From contig JBFWUM010000006.1 in the NCBI GenBank assembly GCA_050247255.1, positions 1-64,000 of the forward strand: DNA of 64,000 bases, in the 5' to 3' direction. Shown piece by piece: positions 35,761-43,778 of the stretch. The stretch comes from JBFWUM01 sp050247255 (GTDB lineage Bacteria; Acidobacteriota; Vicinamibacteria; Vicinamibacterales; UBA2999). Below the pieces are notes generated by a model. It ran no database searches and was not told the origin of the DNA. It saw nothing but the letters and a program-made list of their open reading frames with translations. Each line of letters starts with the position of its first letter. Position 1 is the first letter of the stretch. Made by a program: the position numbers and the translations under genes.

Positions 35761-36747
35761 ATGCCAAGTTTCGGAGCGCGCCTGCGGGCGCAGCGTGAAG
35801 AGCGGGACATCCCGCTGAGCCAGATTGCGTACGACACCAAGATCAAGCTGACGCTGCTCGAAGGGCTCGAGCGCGACGATGTGAGCTGCTGGCCGCAGGG
35901 GCTGTTCCGTCGCGCGTGGGTCCGGAGCTATGCGCGCGCCATCGGCCTCGACCCCGAAGCCACCGTCCGCGAGTTCGTCACGCTCTACCCTGACCCTGCC
36001 GAACAGGTCCCCGAGCCCGAACCGACCGGCCTGCAGAAGGCGCTGGCGATCGCGATGATGGGATCGCGCCCGCTGCCGAAGCCGTCGCGCACGGCGCTCA
36101 TTGCGAGGATGGTGGCGGCGACGAAAGAGGGTCCGGAGGTCCGAGGGTGCGAAGGTCCGAAGGTCGAGGTCGCGGCGATCACGGAGCCTGAAGTCGTAGC
36201 AACGCCGGTGGTCGAAGAAGTCTTGGAGCTGGGGACCGACCGACCATCGGACCCTCGCACCCTCGAACCTTCGGACCTGTGCGCGCTCGCCGAGGTCTGC
36301 GCCAGCATCGCCCGCGCAGCCGACTGGAACGAACTCACCCCCGCGCTCGCCGAGGCCGCGTCCCTGGTGCGCGCCGAAGGCATGACCATCTGGACCTGGG
36401 ATCAGCGGTTCAATGCGCTGAGCCCGGCGTGGGCGCATGGGTACGCCGACGAACTGGTGGCGCGGATGCCGCGCGTGACCCGCGAATCGGACAACGCGCT
36501 GGCGGCAGCGTGGCGCGAGGCGCGGGTGGTGGTCGTGTCTGCCACGCCGGGATCGACCGGCGCAGTCGTCGCGCCGATGGTCACGCCCGACGGCTGTTTG
36601 GGCGTCGTCGCGCTCGAGCTGGCGGAGACCCGCGAAACCGATCAGCTGATCCAGGCGATAGCCACGATCCTGGCGGCCCAGCTGGCGTCGGTCATGGGGG
36701 TGGAAGCGTGCTATACTGGCGTCGCCTCTGAGAGCCGCGCTTCCTAG
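35761..36747 (+). CDS. Regulator with RodZ-like helix-turn-helix and GAF-like domain
   Basis: A 328-residue protein. Residues 1-75 are a RodZ-type HTH: FGARLRAQREERDIPLSQIA, KLTLLEGLERDD and FRRAWVRSYARAIGLDPEAT. A linker with paired repeat arrays follows, then a GAF-like domain from about residue 178 (ALAEVCASIARAADWNELTP; RAEGMTIWTWDQ; GAVVAPMVTPDGCLGVVALE). No TM segment is seen, unlike RodZ. Likely a cytoplasmic DNA-binding sensor. Arrays at 36131-36172 and 36236-36278 are in frame and code for GPEVRGCEGPKVEV and DRPSDPRTLEPSD. Confidence 0.82.
   Translation: MPSFGARLRAQREERDIPLSQIAYDTKIKLTLLEGLERDDVSCWPQGLFRRAWVRSYARAIGLDPEATVREFVTLYPDPAEQVPEPEPTGLQKALAIAMMGSRPLPKPSRTALIARMVAATKEGPEVRGCEGPKVEVAAITEPEVVATPVVEEVLELGTDRPSDPRTLEPSDLCALAEVCASIARAADWNELTPALAEAASLVRAEGMTIWTWDQRFNALSPAWAHGYADELVARMPRVTRESDNALAAAWREARVVVVSATPGSTGAVVAPMVTPDGCLGVVALELAETRETDQLIQAIATILAAQLASVMGVEACYTGVASESRAS
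36131..36278. repeat. Inverted GGTCCGAAG-type arrays inside the regulator gene
   Basis: Left arm 36131-36172 (GTCCGGAGGTCCGAGGGTGC, GAAGGTCCGAAGGTCGAGGT); right arm 36236-36278 (CCATCGGACCCTCGCACCCT, CGAACCTTCGGACC). The arms are reverse complementary, about 63 bases apart, and open in frame. They lie exactly between the HTH and the GAF-like domain. Confidence 0.88.
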
Positions 36748-36861
36748 CCTTTCCGCATCTGATCCGAGTGTTTCTCGCCTCTCCTGCGATTCGCTGAGCA
36801 CCCTGCTCGAGCCTAGCCTTCAGACAGTTTGCATCCTCAGCGATGCAGGAGTAGCACGTTC

Positions 36862-37188
36862 ATGAGCACCAAGTTGTACGTCGGCAACCTTCCGTACGAA
36901 ACCACCGAGGCCGATCTGCAGGCCCTCTTCGAAGGCGCCGGCGCCGTCGCCAGCATCAACATCGTCCGCGACCGCGAGACCGGCCGCGCGCGCGGCTTCG
37001 CGTTCGTCGAGATGAGCGACGATGCGGGGGCGCAGAACGCCATCAGCACCCTCGACAAGCACTCGTACGGCGGGCGCAACCTGACCGTGAACGAGGCGCG
37101 TCCGATGGAGCCGCGTGGCGGCGGGCGTGGCCCGGGCAGCCGCGACGGCGGCGGCTTCGGCCGCCAGCGCCGCGACGCGCGGTGGTAG
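36862..37188 (+). CDS. RRM-type RNA-binding protein with glycine/arginine-rich tail
   Basis: A 108-residue protein with AGGAG upstream of the ATG at 36862. A single RRM fold: RNP-2 KLYVGNLPYETTE at residues 4-16 and RNP-1 ARGFAFVEM at about 43-51. The last 30 residues are RG-rich (GGGRGPGSRDGGGFGRQRR), as in cyanobacterial and other cold-induced Rbp proteins that act as RNA chaperones. An AGAAGCT array and a terminator hairpin follow the stop. Confidence 0.95.
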   Translation: MSTKLYVGNLPYETTEADLQALFEGAGAVASINIVRDRETGRARGFAFVEMSDDAGAQNAISTLDKHSYGGRNLTVNEARPMEPRGGGRGPGSRDGGGFGRQRRDARW

Positions 37189-37196
37189 AGCTGGCG

Positions 37197-37245
37197 CTAG
37201 AAGCTAGAAGCTAGAAGTCAGAAGCTAGAAGCTAGAAGCTAGAAG
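37197..37245 (+). repeat. AGAAGCT tandem array
   Basis: Seven copies of CTAGAAG/AGAAGCT with one variant (AGAAGTC). Unlike the other arrays no complementary arm follows; it runs straight into the terminator of the RNA-binding protein gene. Confidence 0.9.
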
Positions 37246-37274
37246 GGGCGGCCTCCGGGCCGCCCTTTCTTTTT
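37245..37274 (+). terminator. Rho-independent terminator after the RRM protein
   Basis: GGGCGGCC-TCC-GGGCCGCCC forms a strong GC stem directly followed by TTTCTTTTT, the clearest intrinsic terminator in the window. Confidence 0.8.
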
Positions 37275-37299
37275 GGATCTCCTCCCTCCTTTCTCCTGT
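37275..37299 (-). repeat. Right half of a GGAGAAA-type element
   Basis: GATCTCCTCCCTCCTTTCTC then CTGT matches the right arms at 21268, 38694 and 40160. No left arm of the same type is present; the AGAAGCT array takes that position. It lies 13 nt before the DUF1326 start. Confidence 0.75.
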
Positions 37300-37312
37300 A
37301 GAATCCGCCGCC

Positions 37313-37969
37313 ATGACGACCTGGAACATGCGCGGCGATGGCTACGAGTTCTGCAACTGCGACTTCGGCTGCGGCTGCAACTTCGGCGGCTTTCCCAACT
37401 CGAAGGACGGCAGCTGCCGGGCCTTCGTTGGCGTGCACATCCACGAGGGGTTGTGCGGCGACGTGCGGCTCGATGGCGTGAAGTGTGCCGCGATCGTGTC
37501 GTGGCCCAAGGCGATTCACGAGGGCAACGGCAAGGCGGTGTTCGTCGTCGATCCGGCAACGACCGAGGCGCAGATCGGCGCGCTTGCGGGCATTTTCAGC
37601 GGACAGCTCGGCGGCCTGCCGTGGGAGCTGCTCGGGCCGACCTTCGAGGTCGTCGGCCTGGAGAAGGCGCGGATCACCCTCGAGGGCGAGGGGCGGCGCA
37701 GCACCTTCCGCGCCGAGGGGATCGCCGAGGGGCGCGGCGGCGCGTTCAAGAACCCGGTGACCGGCGAGGAACACGAAGCCAACGTCGACCTGCCCGACGG
37801 CTTCATCTGGAAACGCGGACTGTGCGGCCAGGGATCGTTCGAGGCGAAGAGCGGCCCGCTCGACCTGAAGTTCGAGCAGACGAACTGGATCTTCTACGAG
37901 TTCGACTGGACCAACAGCGCCGCGCCGATGGCCAGCAGCAACGCACCGGCAGCCGGCGCCGTGCGCTGA
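37313..37969 (+). CDS. DUF1326 family protein
   Basis: A 218-residue protein, typical length. The N-terminal cysteine cluster FCNCDFGCGCNFGGFP and a later SCRAF are the family signature and may bind metal. Core motifs include GVHIHEGLCGDVRLDG, SWPKAIHEGNGKAVF and SGQLGGLPWE. Function is unknown; DUF1326 genes regularly lie beside DUF2182 membrane proteins, as here. The last 76 nt overlap the convergent DUF2182 gene, so the two 3' ends are coded on both strands. Confidence 0.92.
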   Translation: MTTWNMRGDGYEFCNCDFGCGCNFGGFPNSKDGSCRAFVGVHIHEGLCGDVRLDGVKCAAIVSWPKAIHEGNGKAVFVVDPATTEAQIGALAGIFSGQLGGLPWELLGPTFEVVGLEKARITLEGEGRRSTFRAEGIAEGRGGAFKNPVTGEEHEANVDLPDGFIWKRGLCGQGSFEAKSGPLDLKFEQTNWIFYEFDWTNSAAPMASSNAPAAGAVR

Positions 37970-38646
37970 CCGAACGGCGCCAGCTTCTCGACGGCGACCC
38001 AGGCGGTGAGTGCGAGGATGACCCAGAGGTTCATCACGCCGCCGGCGAAGAGCACGAGCATCAACGCCCAGCAGCAGCCCAGGCAATAGAGCCCCTGTTC
38101 GGCGCCCATGCGAAAGGCGCCGAACGTCCCGCTGCGCCACCGCTGCATCAACACCGAGAGCGGCGAGCGGCACACGGTAAGGCAGGCATGCTTCCAGGGC
38201 GTGAACTGGTAAAGGCCGGCCAGCATGAGCACGCCGCCGGCGACCCCCGGCAGCGCCGGCTCCATCATCGGCGTCAACAACACGCGCGTGGCGAGCACGC
38301 GCTGCAGCAGCGTGGCGCCAACGCTGAACAGCGCCCAGATCACGAGATACCCACCGGCCAGCGCGACGACTGACCCGGCGTGCTGCTTCGCGGTCGCCGT
38401 GCGCGCGTACAGCAGGATCATCGGCGTCGCCGACGGGAGCATCATCCCGGCCATCATCGCCGCCCACATCGCCCACAGCAGCAGGATGCGCCGCGCATCC
38501 CAGGACATCGACATCATCCAGGCGGATGCCCCCGTCATCGGGCCGTACATGTCGACGCTCATGGCAATGACCCACGCCCAGCACAAAAGCGGGAGGCCGA
38601 TCAGGACGAGCGCGAGCGCGAGGCGATCGGAGGTCACGAAGCTCAC
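37894..38646 (-). CDS. DUF2182 integral membrane protein
   Basis: A 250-residue protein with about six membrane segments. Family motifs MWAAMMAGMMLPSATPMILL, LYQFTPWKHACLTVCRSP (cysteines in a loop) and QGLYCLGCCWALML are visible; the Met- and Cys-rich motifs suggest metal binding, and the family is often described as a predicted metal-binding membrane protein. It is the usual partner of DUF1326, but here in opposite orientation with overlapping 3' ends. Confidence 0.92.
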   Translation of the reverse strand: MSFVTSDRLALALVLIGLPLLCWAWVIAMSVDMYGPMTGASAWMMSMSWDARRILLLWAMWAAMMAGMMLPSATPMILLYARTATAKQHAGSVVALAGGYLVIWALFSVGATLLQRVLATRVLLTPMMEPALPGVAGGVLMLAGLYQFTPWKHACLTVCRSPLSVLMQRWRSGTFGAFRMGAEQGLYCLGCCWALMLVLFAGGVMNLWVILALTAWVAVEKLAPFGQRTAPAAGALLLAIGAALLVQSNS

Positions 38647-38651
38647 GGTTC

Positions 38652-38721
38652 GATCTCACAGGAGGTAAGGAGAAATGAGAACAAATCCATTAGATCTCCT
38701 TCCTCCCTTCTCCTGTGAAAT
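38652..38721. repeat. Inverted GGAGAAA-type array
   Basis: GATCTCACAGGAGGTAAGGA on the left, centre ACAAATCCATTAGATC, then CTCCTTCCTCCCTTCTCCTG on the right. It fills the interval between the DUF2182 start and the dehydrogenase stop, ending next to that stop codon. Confidence 0.9.
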
Positions 38722-40110
38722 TCAGGCGAAGGTCACCACAGGGCACATTTCGGTGCGGTCGCTCAGCACCTGCAGCGCCTGCTTCGTCTGGTCGAGGGTC
38801 CAGGTCGACGTCACGAGCGACGTGAGATCGAGCTCCCCGCGTTCCATCAGGCGGACGAAGCGCGGCAGGTCGCGCATCATGTTCAGGCCGCCCTGCTGCC
38901 CGGAGAACACGTTGCGGCCGCGGTTGGCGAAGTTGCTGGCCGGGAACGACACGGTGCCCGGCTGGCCGAATCCCAGGTAGACGAGCGAGCCGCCGCGGCG
39001 CGTCAGCTCCCAGGCCTGCTGCATGGCGGTGATGCCGGTCGGATCGGGCGGCTGCTCCACCCTCGGCCTGTCGCCGGTGCGCCCGACGGCTTCGATGGTG
39101 AAGTCGGCGCCGCGGTTGTCCCCCTGGCGCGGGGTCGCCGCCCAGCCGCGGCCGCCGGAGTCGATACGATCGCTCGGCCCCTTGCACAGCTCGCGGATGC
39201 GCTCGACGAGGCCGGCCCCCTCGGCGCTGGGATCGAGCACGGTGGTCGCGCCGAACTTCGTGGCCAGCTGGCGGCGGTGGGCGATCGGCTCGACGGCGAT
39301 GATCTGCCCCGGGCTCATGAGCCGCGCTCCCTGGATGGCGCTGGCGCCGACCGCGCCGGCGCCGAGCACGACGACATCCGAACCGGGTTCGATCTGGAAC
39401 AGCCCCATCGCCGCCGCAATGCCGGTGGCCGCGGTGTCGCCAAGCAGCGACAGCTCCGCCGCGGGCAACTGCGTGAACACCGGGCAGACGTACTCCTCCA
39501 TTACGACGTTCACGTCGCTCAAGCCGCCGATGCCGAGCGCCGCCCCGATCATCGAGCCGTCGGCGCGCCGCGCGAACGGCGGGAAGTTCGCAATCGCGAA
39601 CGTGAACTGGCAGTGGTCGGCGCGGCCGCGCAGGCACTGATAGCAGGTGCCACAGTACGAGGTGACGCCGACGATGACGCGGTCGCCTGGGCGGACGCGG
39701 CGGACGCTGCTCCCGACCGCTTCGACCGTGCCGACGAAGGTGTGATTGGCAATGCTCGGCGGCGGCGCGTTTCCAGCCGCATTGGCCGCAGCCGCCGCCG
39801 GCGGCGCGGCGGGCGGAATCGAGGGCGTGCCGCCGAGCCCGCCCATCACCATCGTGTAGCAGGGAGCCGAGGCTTCCGTGCGCACGAGCACGTGGCGATC
39901 GCCAAGCGCCGCGACCTGCAGCTCCTCCACCGCCCCGGTGCGCACGCTGCCGACGAACGCGCGGAAGCGGCGGCCGATCTGCGAATTGGCGGCAATCGCC
40001 GGCGCCTGCCCCTGGGCCACCGCCTGATCCCCGGTCGTCATCGCCGCCACACCCGTCAGCGCCGCCGCGCTCTGCTTCAACGCCGACCGCCGGCTCAGTT
40101 TCTTCGTCAT
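38722..40110 (-). CDS. Tat-exported zinc-type alcohol dehydrogenase
   Basis: About 462 residues from the ATG at 40110. A twin-arginine signal (LSRRSALKQSAAALTGVAAM) precedes an MDR-type dehydrogenase. Visible motifs: GTVEAVGSSVRRVRPGDRVI, a structural-zinc-like CGTCYQCLRGRADHC, and the nucleotide site VVVLGAGAVGASAIQGARL. Insertions rich in Ala and Pro around residue 115 replace part of the catalytic-zinc region, and the usual GHE motif is not clear. NAD(P)-dependent enzymes are rarely exported, so it either takes a folded cofactor through Tat or has changed role. Confidence 0.85.
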   Translation of the reverse strand: MTKKLSRRSALKQSAAALTGVAAMTTGDQAVAQGQAPAIAANSQIGRRFRAFVGSVRTGAVEELQVAALGDRHVLVRTEASAPCYTMVMGGLGGTPSIPPAAPPAAAAANAAGNAPPPSIANHTFVGTVEAVGSSVRRVRPGDRVIVGVTSYCGTCYQCLRGRADHCQFTFAIANFPPFARRADGSMIGAALGIGGLSDVNVVMEEYVCPVFTQLPAAELSLLGDTAATGIAAAMGLFQIEPGSDVVVLGAGAVGASAIQGARLMSPGQIIAVEPIAHRRQLATKFGATTVLDPSAEGAGLVERIRELCKGPSDRIDSGGRGWAATPRQGDNRGADFTIEAVGRTGDRPRVEQPPDPTGITAMQQAWELTRRGGSLVYLGFGQPGTVSFPASNFANRGRNVFSGQQGGLNMMRDLPRFVRLMERGELDLTSLVTSTWTLDQTKQALQVLSDRTEMCPVVTFA

Positions 40111-40121
40111 GCCGTGGATTC

Positions 40122-40186
40122 TTACAGGAGCAAGGAGAAAGGAGAACAAAAACTATTTAGATCTCCTTCCTCCTTTCTCTTGTGAT
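40122..40186. repeat. Inverted GGAGAAA-type array
   Basis: TTACAGGAGCAAGGAGAAAG on the left and CTCCTTCCTCCTTTCTCTTG on the right with an ACAAAAACTATTTAGAT centre. It sits between the dehydrogenase start and the deacetylase stop, touching that stop codon. Confidence 0.9.
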
Positions 40187-40893
40187 CAATGTGATTCGGG
40201 GCAGATGGTGCCGAATTGAAACCCCTTCGCTTTCAGCTCCGGGATCAGGCGGTCGACGGTCTCGACCGCGTACTGCCGGGCGGCGCGGGGGTCTTCGTGG
40301 TGGCCGTCGTGGATCACGATGATGTCGCCGGGCGAGGCGCGGTCGGCGAGGCGCGGCACGAGATCGTCGGCATTGCGGCGGCGGAACAGGTTGGCGTCCC
40401 ACAGCATCCAGCCCCAGCCGACGACGGTGTAGCCGGCGCGGCCGGCGCCCATCAGCATGTTCACGCTGCGGCCGCCGCCGTGCGGGCGGAAGGCGTAGCA
40501 CGGCCGCTGCCCCACTGCCAGCTCGATGCGCCCGGCGAACTCCTGGACAATCGACGCGAAGTAGGTGGGGTTGTAGAGCATCATCTTCCGCGTGTCGGAG
40601 TGAATACCCACCGCGTGCCCATCGGCAACCGTCCGGCGCAGGATCGGGATTGTGTCGGCCGTCAGGTACTTGTCGATGATGAAGAACGTCGCCCGCACCC
40701 CGTGCCGTTGCAGCACGTCGAGCAGCGCCGGCGTCGCCTCCGGGTTCGGCCCATCGTCGAAGGTGAGGTAGACGGTGGGCGGATCGTCCGTCGGCATGCG
40801 CCAGAGGGTGCGATCGGTGACGTCGAGCAGGAACGGGAAAGGCGCCAGGTGCGCGAGGGCGGCGATGCCCACCGCGGCCAGCCAGAAGAACAC
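40186..40893 (-). CDS. Polysaccharide deacetylase (NodB family)
   Basis: A 235-residue protein with one N-terminal hydrophobic segment (FFWLAAVGIAALAHLAPF). NodB motif 1 is TFDDGPN; motif 2 differs from the usual HS/TxxH (GIHSDTRKMML); motif 3 FRPHGGGRS has the catalytic Arg/Pro. Motif 5 is GDIIVIHDGHHEDPRAA. It would remove acetyl or formyl groups from a cell-wall or capsular sugar at the membrane surface. The changed motif 2 (HSDT) leaves metal binding to be tested. Confidence 0.88.
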   Translation of the reverse strand: MFFWLAAVGIAALAHLAPFPFLLDVTDRTLWRMPTDDPPTVYLTFDDGPNPEATPALLDVLQRHGVRATFFIIDKYLTADTIPILRRTVADGHAVGIHSDTRKMMLYNPTYFASIVQEFAGRIELAVGQRPCYAFRPHGGGRSVNMLMGAGRAGYTVVGWGWMLWDANLFRRRNADDLVPRLADRASPGDIIVIHDGHHEDPRAARQYAVETVDRLIPELKAKGFQFGTICPESH

Positions 40894-40911
40894 GGCGGCA
40901 TAGTATCAACT

Positions 40912-40936
40912 GCCACCCCGTAAAGGGGTGGCCTAC
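40912..40936. repeat. GCCACCCCGTAAAGGGGTGG palindrome
   Basis: A perfect-arm palindrome followed by CCTAC, located 7 nt before the rsmE start codon, where it could also hide or shape the ribosome site. Nearly the same sequence is inside rsmE (41471) and inside the helicase gene (23183). Confidence 0.7.
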
Positions 40937-40942
40937 TTACAG

Positions 40943-41704
40943 ATGAATCTCATCCTGATGGGGCGCGACGAGGTGGATGCGGGCGGCACGGCCGTGCTTC
41001 GCGACGGGCGCGCGCGACACGTCATCGCTGTACTGAAGGCGACGCCCGGCCAGACGCTGCACATCGGGATCATCGACGGGCCGTTTGGCGTCGGCACGGT
41101 GCGCGCCATCGACCGCCAGTCGGTGACGCTGCGGTGCACGCTCGATCCGGAGACGCCGCCGCGGCCGGCGGTGGATCTGCTGCTGGCGCTGCCGCGGCCG
41201 AAGGTGCTGCGCCGGCTATGGGCGCAGCTGGCGGCGCTGGGCGTGGGACGCATCATCCTGACGAATGCGGCGCGGGTCGAGCGCAACTACTTCGACACGC
41301 ACGTGATCGGCGAGGACTGTTACCGGCCGCTGCTGCTCGAGGGGTTGCAGCAGGCGCGCGATACGCGCGTGCCGCCGGTGTCGGTGCACCGGCAGTTCCG
41401 CAGGCTGGTCGAGGACGAGCTCGATGGGCTGTCGGACGCGCCGGTACGATGGATGGCCGATCCTCAAGAGGCACCCCGTCAAGGGGTGCCCTACGAGAAA
41501 GGGGTGCCCGACGAGACCGGGAGAATCCTTCTCGCCGTGGGTCCCGAGGGCGGGTGGAATGACTTCGAGCGGGAGTTGCTGGCGGCACGCGGGTTCGCGC
41601 CGATGAGTCTGGGGACTCGCATCCTGCGGGTGGACACCGCCTGCATTGCGTTGCTCACAATTGCCCACCGATCAGTCCCCCCGACCTTAAGTGATTCCCC
41701 CTAG
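40943..41704 (+). CDS. rsmE: 16S rRNA m3U1498 methyltransferase
   Basis: A 253-residue SPOUT methyltransferase. The start at 40943 is the first methionine after the palindrome. An N-terminal PUA-like domain has RDGRARHVIAVLKATPGQTL. The SPOUT knot has LLALPRPKVLRRLWAQLAAL, RVERNYF, EGLQQARDTRVP, and the signature LLAVGPEGGWNDFE followed by SLGTRILRVDTA. It methylates U1498 of 16S rRNA. An in-frame palindrome at 41471-41494 and a related repeat just after add EAPRQGVPYEKGVPDETGR before the GPEGG motif, an insertion not expected in the family. Confidence 0.93.
   Translation: MNLILMGRDEVDAGGTAVLRDGRARHVIAVLKATPGQTLHIGIIDGPFGVGTVRAIDRQSVTLRCTLDPETPPRPAVDLLLALPRPKVLRRLWAQLAALGVGRIILTNAARVERNYFDTHVIGEDCYRPLLLEGLQQARDTRVPPVSVHRQFRRLVEDELDGLSDAPVRWMADPQEAPRQGVPYEKGVPDETGRILLAVGPEGGWNDFERELLAARGFAPMSLGTRILRVDTACIALLTIAHRSVPPTLSDSP
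41471..41494. repeat. GCACCCCGTCAAGGGGTGCC palindrome inside rsmE
   Basis: A palindrome plus CTAC, the same word as at 40912, followed by a partial repeat AAAGGGGTGCCCGACGAG. It stays in frame and encodes APRQGVPYEKGVPDE in a surface region just before the SAM-binding knot. Confidence 0.7.
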
Positions 41705-41765
41705 GCGCTGGTCCTACAGACGCCTGCCGCCGGGTCGTGGTTCCCTTATCCGGTCCACGACACCC

Positions 41766-43778
41766 ATGCTCACAAGAGTCCGCGTAATTGCTTCGGTTTC
41801 GCTCTGTCTTGGCCTGTCAGTTCCGGCATTCGGCCAAGTGCCGGTCGCCCCCGCCGCGCTCGCGCGGTTGTCGCTGGAAGAGCTCGCCGCCATCGACGTG
41901 ACCTCGGTGTCGAAGCAAGCCGAGGACGTGTGGCATACGCCGGTGGCTATTGCGGTCATCACGCAGGAGGACATCCGGCGGTCGGGCGCCACGAGCCTGC
42001 CCGAAGTGCTGCGGCTGGCGCCGGGAGTCGAGGTCTCGCGCATCGACGCCGCGCACTGGACGGTCGGCATTCGCGGCTTCGGCGATCAGTTCTCGAAGTC
42101 GCTGCTGGTCCTCATCGACGGCCGCAACATCTACACGCCGCTGTTTGCCGGCACCTACTGGCCGGCCTACGACACGCTGCTGGCCGATGTGGACCGCATC
42201 GAGGTCATCCGCGGCCCCGGCGGGACCATCTGGGGCGGCAACGCGGTCACGGGGGTGATCAACATCATCACCCGGCGCGCCCGCGACACACGCGGCACGC
42301 TGGTGCAACTCTCGTCCGGCAACCTCGATCACATGCTCGTGTCGGCGCGGTACGGCGGCGGCAACCCGGATGGCTTTTCCTACCGGGTGTTCGCCAAGGG
42401 CACCAAGCGGGGCCCGTTCTTTCACGCCGACGGCAGCGATTTCGATGCCTGGTGGATGGGACAGGGGGGCTTCCGTGCCGACTGGGCCCGCGGATCGCAG
42501 GGCACGTTCAGCCTGTCCGGCGAGGTGTCGAGCGGCAGCCACGGCCAGCGGGTGCAGGTCACCACGCTGACGCCGCCGGCGCGGGTGGCCACCGACGGCG
42601 AACTGGATGCGCAGGGCGCCAACCTGGTGGCGCTCTGGGACCGGCCCCTCCAGGGTGGAGGCGGCGTGCGGCTGCAGGCATTCTACGACCGCACGGTCTG
42701 GCGGGCGACGCACTTCGAGGAAACGCGCAACACCGTCGACCTCGACGCCACGGTGCAGCTCGCGCCCATCGCACGCCACCAGTTCACCATCGGCGCCGGC
42801 GCGCGCTGGAGTCCGGGAGACTTCACGCCGACGGTGCCGGCACTCGACTTCCAGCCGCGCTCCTTCACGTCCCGCCTGGTCAGCGCCTTCGTCGAGGACG
42901 ACATCGCGCTGGTCGCCGACCGCGTGTTGCTCGTCGTCGGCTCGAAGATCGAGCACAACAACTACACGGGGGTCGAGCTGCAGCCGAACGCGCGGCTGCT
43001 GTTCACGCGCGGCGTGCAGACCGTCTGGGGCTCGGTGGCGCGCGCGGTGCGGACGCCGTCGCGCATCGAGGACGCGCTGCGCTCCCTGACGCCCGCCGGG
43101 CCGGTGCCGGGCGTGGCGCTGCCGTTATTCCTCGAGATTGCCGGCAACGCCGACATCGACGTCGAGCAGGCGGTGGCCTTCGAAGCCGGCTACCGGCAGC
43201 TGTTTGCCGGCCGCGTGAACGTCGACCTCGCCGTCTTCCACACCGAGCACGACGACCTGGTGTCGTTTGCCCGCGGACCGGCCCGCCTCGACGGGACGCC
43301 GCCGGCCCGCATCATCATCAACGCGCCGCACGTGAACGCGGTCAGCGGCTGGAGCCGCGGTCTCGAGATCGCGCCGGCGTGGCAGGTGAACGACGCATGG
43401 CGCCTCTCGGGCAGCTACGCGCTGCGACGCTTCAACTTCACCGCCGCGCCCATCTCCGCCGAAGCCAACGCGGTACGCCGCTACGAAGGCTCGTCGCCGC
43501 GCCACGTCCTCCGCGCCCAGGCGCAGTGGACCCGCGGCGGCGTCGAGGCCGACGTCGCCTACCGGCACGTGTCGGCGCTCGCCTTCCACGGCATCGACGG
43601 CTACCACGCCGCCGACGCGCGGGTCGGCTGGCGCGTCGCGCCCGGCTTCGATCTGTCGGCCGCGCTGCAGAACCTCTTCGACCCGCACCACTCCGAGTTT
43701 CCCCAGACGCCAGCCCCGGTCGAGGTCCCGCGCAGCCTGCTGGTGACGATGCGCTGGACGCTGGCACCGGCGCAATGA
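41766..43778 (+). CDS. TonB-dependent receptor
   Basis: A 670-residue outer-membrane receptor. Signal peptide VIASVSLCLGLSVPAFGQ. A plug domain is evident: SVSKQAEDVWHTPVAIAVIT, SLPEVLRLAPGVEVSRI, GIRGFGDQFSKSLLVLIDGR, DVDRIEVIRGPGGTIWGGNA and GVINIITRRA. A beta barrel follows, ending in the family-type DLSAALQNLFDPHHSEF and a C-terminal MRWTLAPAQ. The usual substrate is a siderophore, vitamin B12 or an oligosaccharide; none is shown by neighbours. It is first in an operon with YfiR and signalling proteins, which overlaps by ATGA, suggesting a surface-sensing role. Confidence 0.93.
   Translation: MLTRVRVIASVSLCLGLSVPAFGQVPVAPAALARLSLEELAAIDVTSVSKQAEDVWHTPVAIAVITQEDIRRSGATSLPEVLRLAPGVEVSRIDAAHWTVGIRGFGDQFSKSLLVLIDGRNIYTPLFAGTYWPAYDTLLADVDRIEVIRGPGGTIWGGNAVTGVINIITRRARDTRGTLVQLSSGNLDHMLVSARYGGGNPDGFSYRVFAKGTKRGPFFHADGSDFDAWWMGQGGFRADWARGSQGTFSLSGEVSSGSHGQRVQVTTLTPPARVATDGELDAQGANLVALWDRPLQGGGGVRLQAFYDRTVWRATHFEETRNTVDLDATVQLAPIARHQFTIGAGARWSPGDFTPTVPALDFQPRSFTSRLVSAFVEDDIALVADRVLLVVGSKIEHNNYTGVELQPNARLLFTRGVQTVWGSVARAVRTPSRIEDALRSLTPAGPVPGVALPLFLEIAGNADIDVEQAVAFEAGYRQLFAGRVNVDLAVFHTEHDDLVSFARGPARLDGTPPARIIINAPHVNAVSGWSRGLEIAPAWQVNDAWRLSGSYALRRFNFTAAPISAEANAVRRYEGSSPRHVLRAQAQWTRGGVEADVAYRHVSALAFHGIDGYHAADARVGWRVAPGFDLSAALQNLFDPHHSEFPQTPAPVEVPRSLLVTMRWTLAPAQ

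Noticed and set aside
37197..37245. CRISPR or coding repeat (AGAAGCT)
   Set aside because: Contiguous 7-nt units without spacers and after the stop codon of the RNA-binding protein.
41766..43778. Siderophore or B12 uptake locus
   Set aside because: No transport ATPase, TonB/ExbBD or biosynthetic gene nearby, and signalling genes follow instead.
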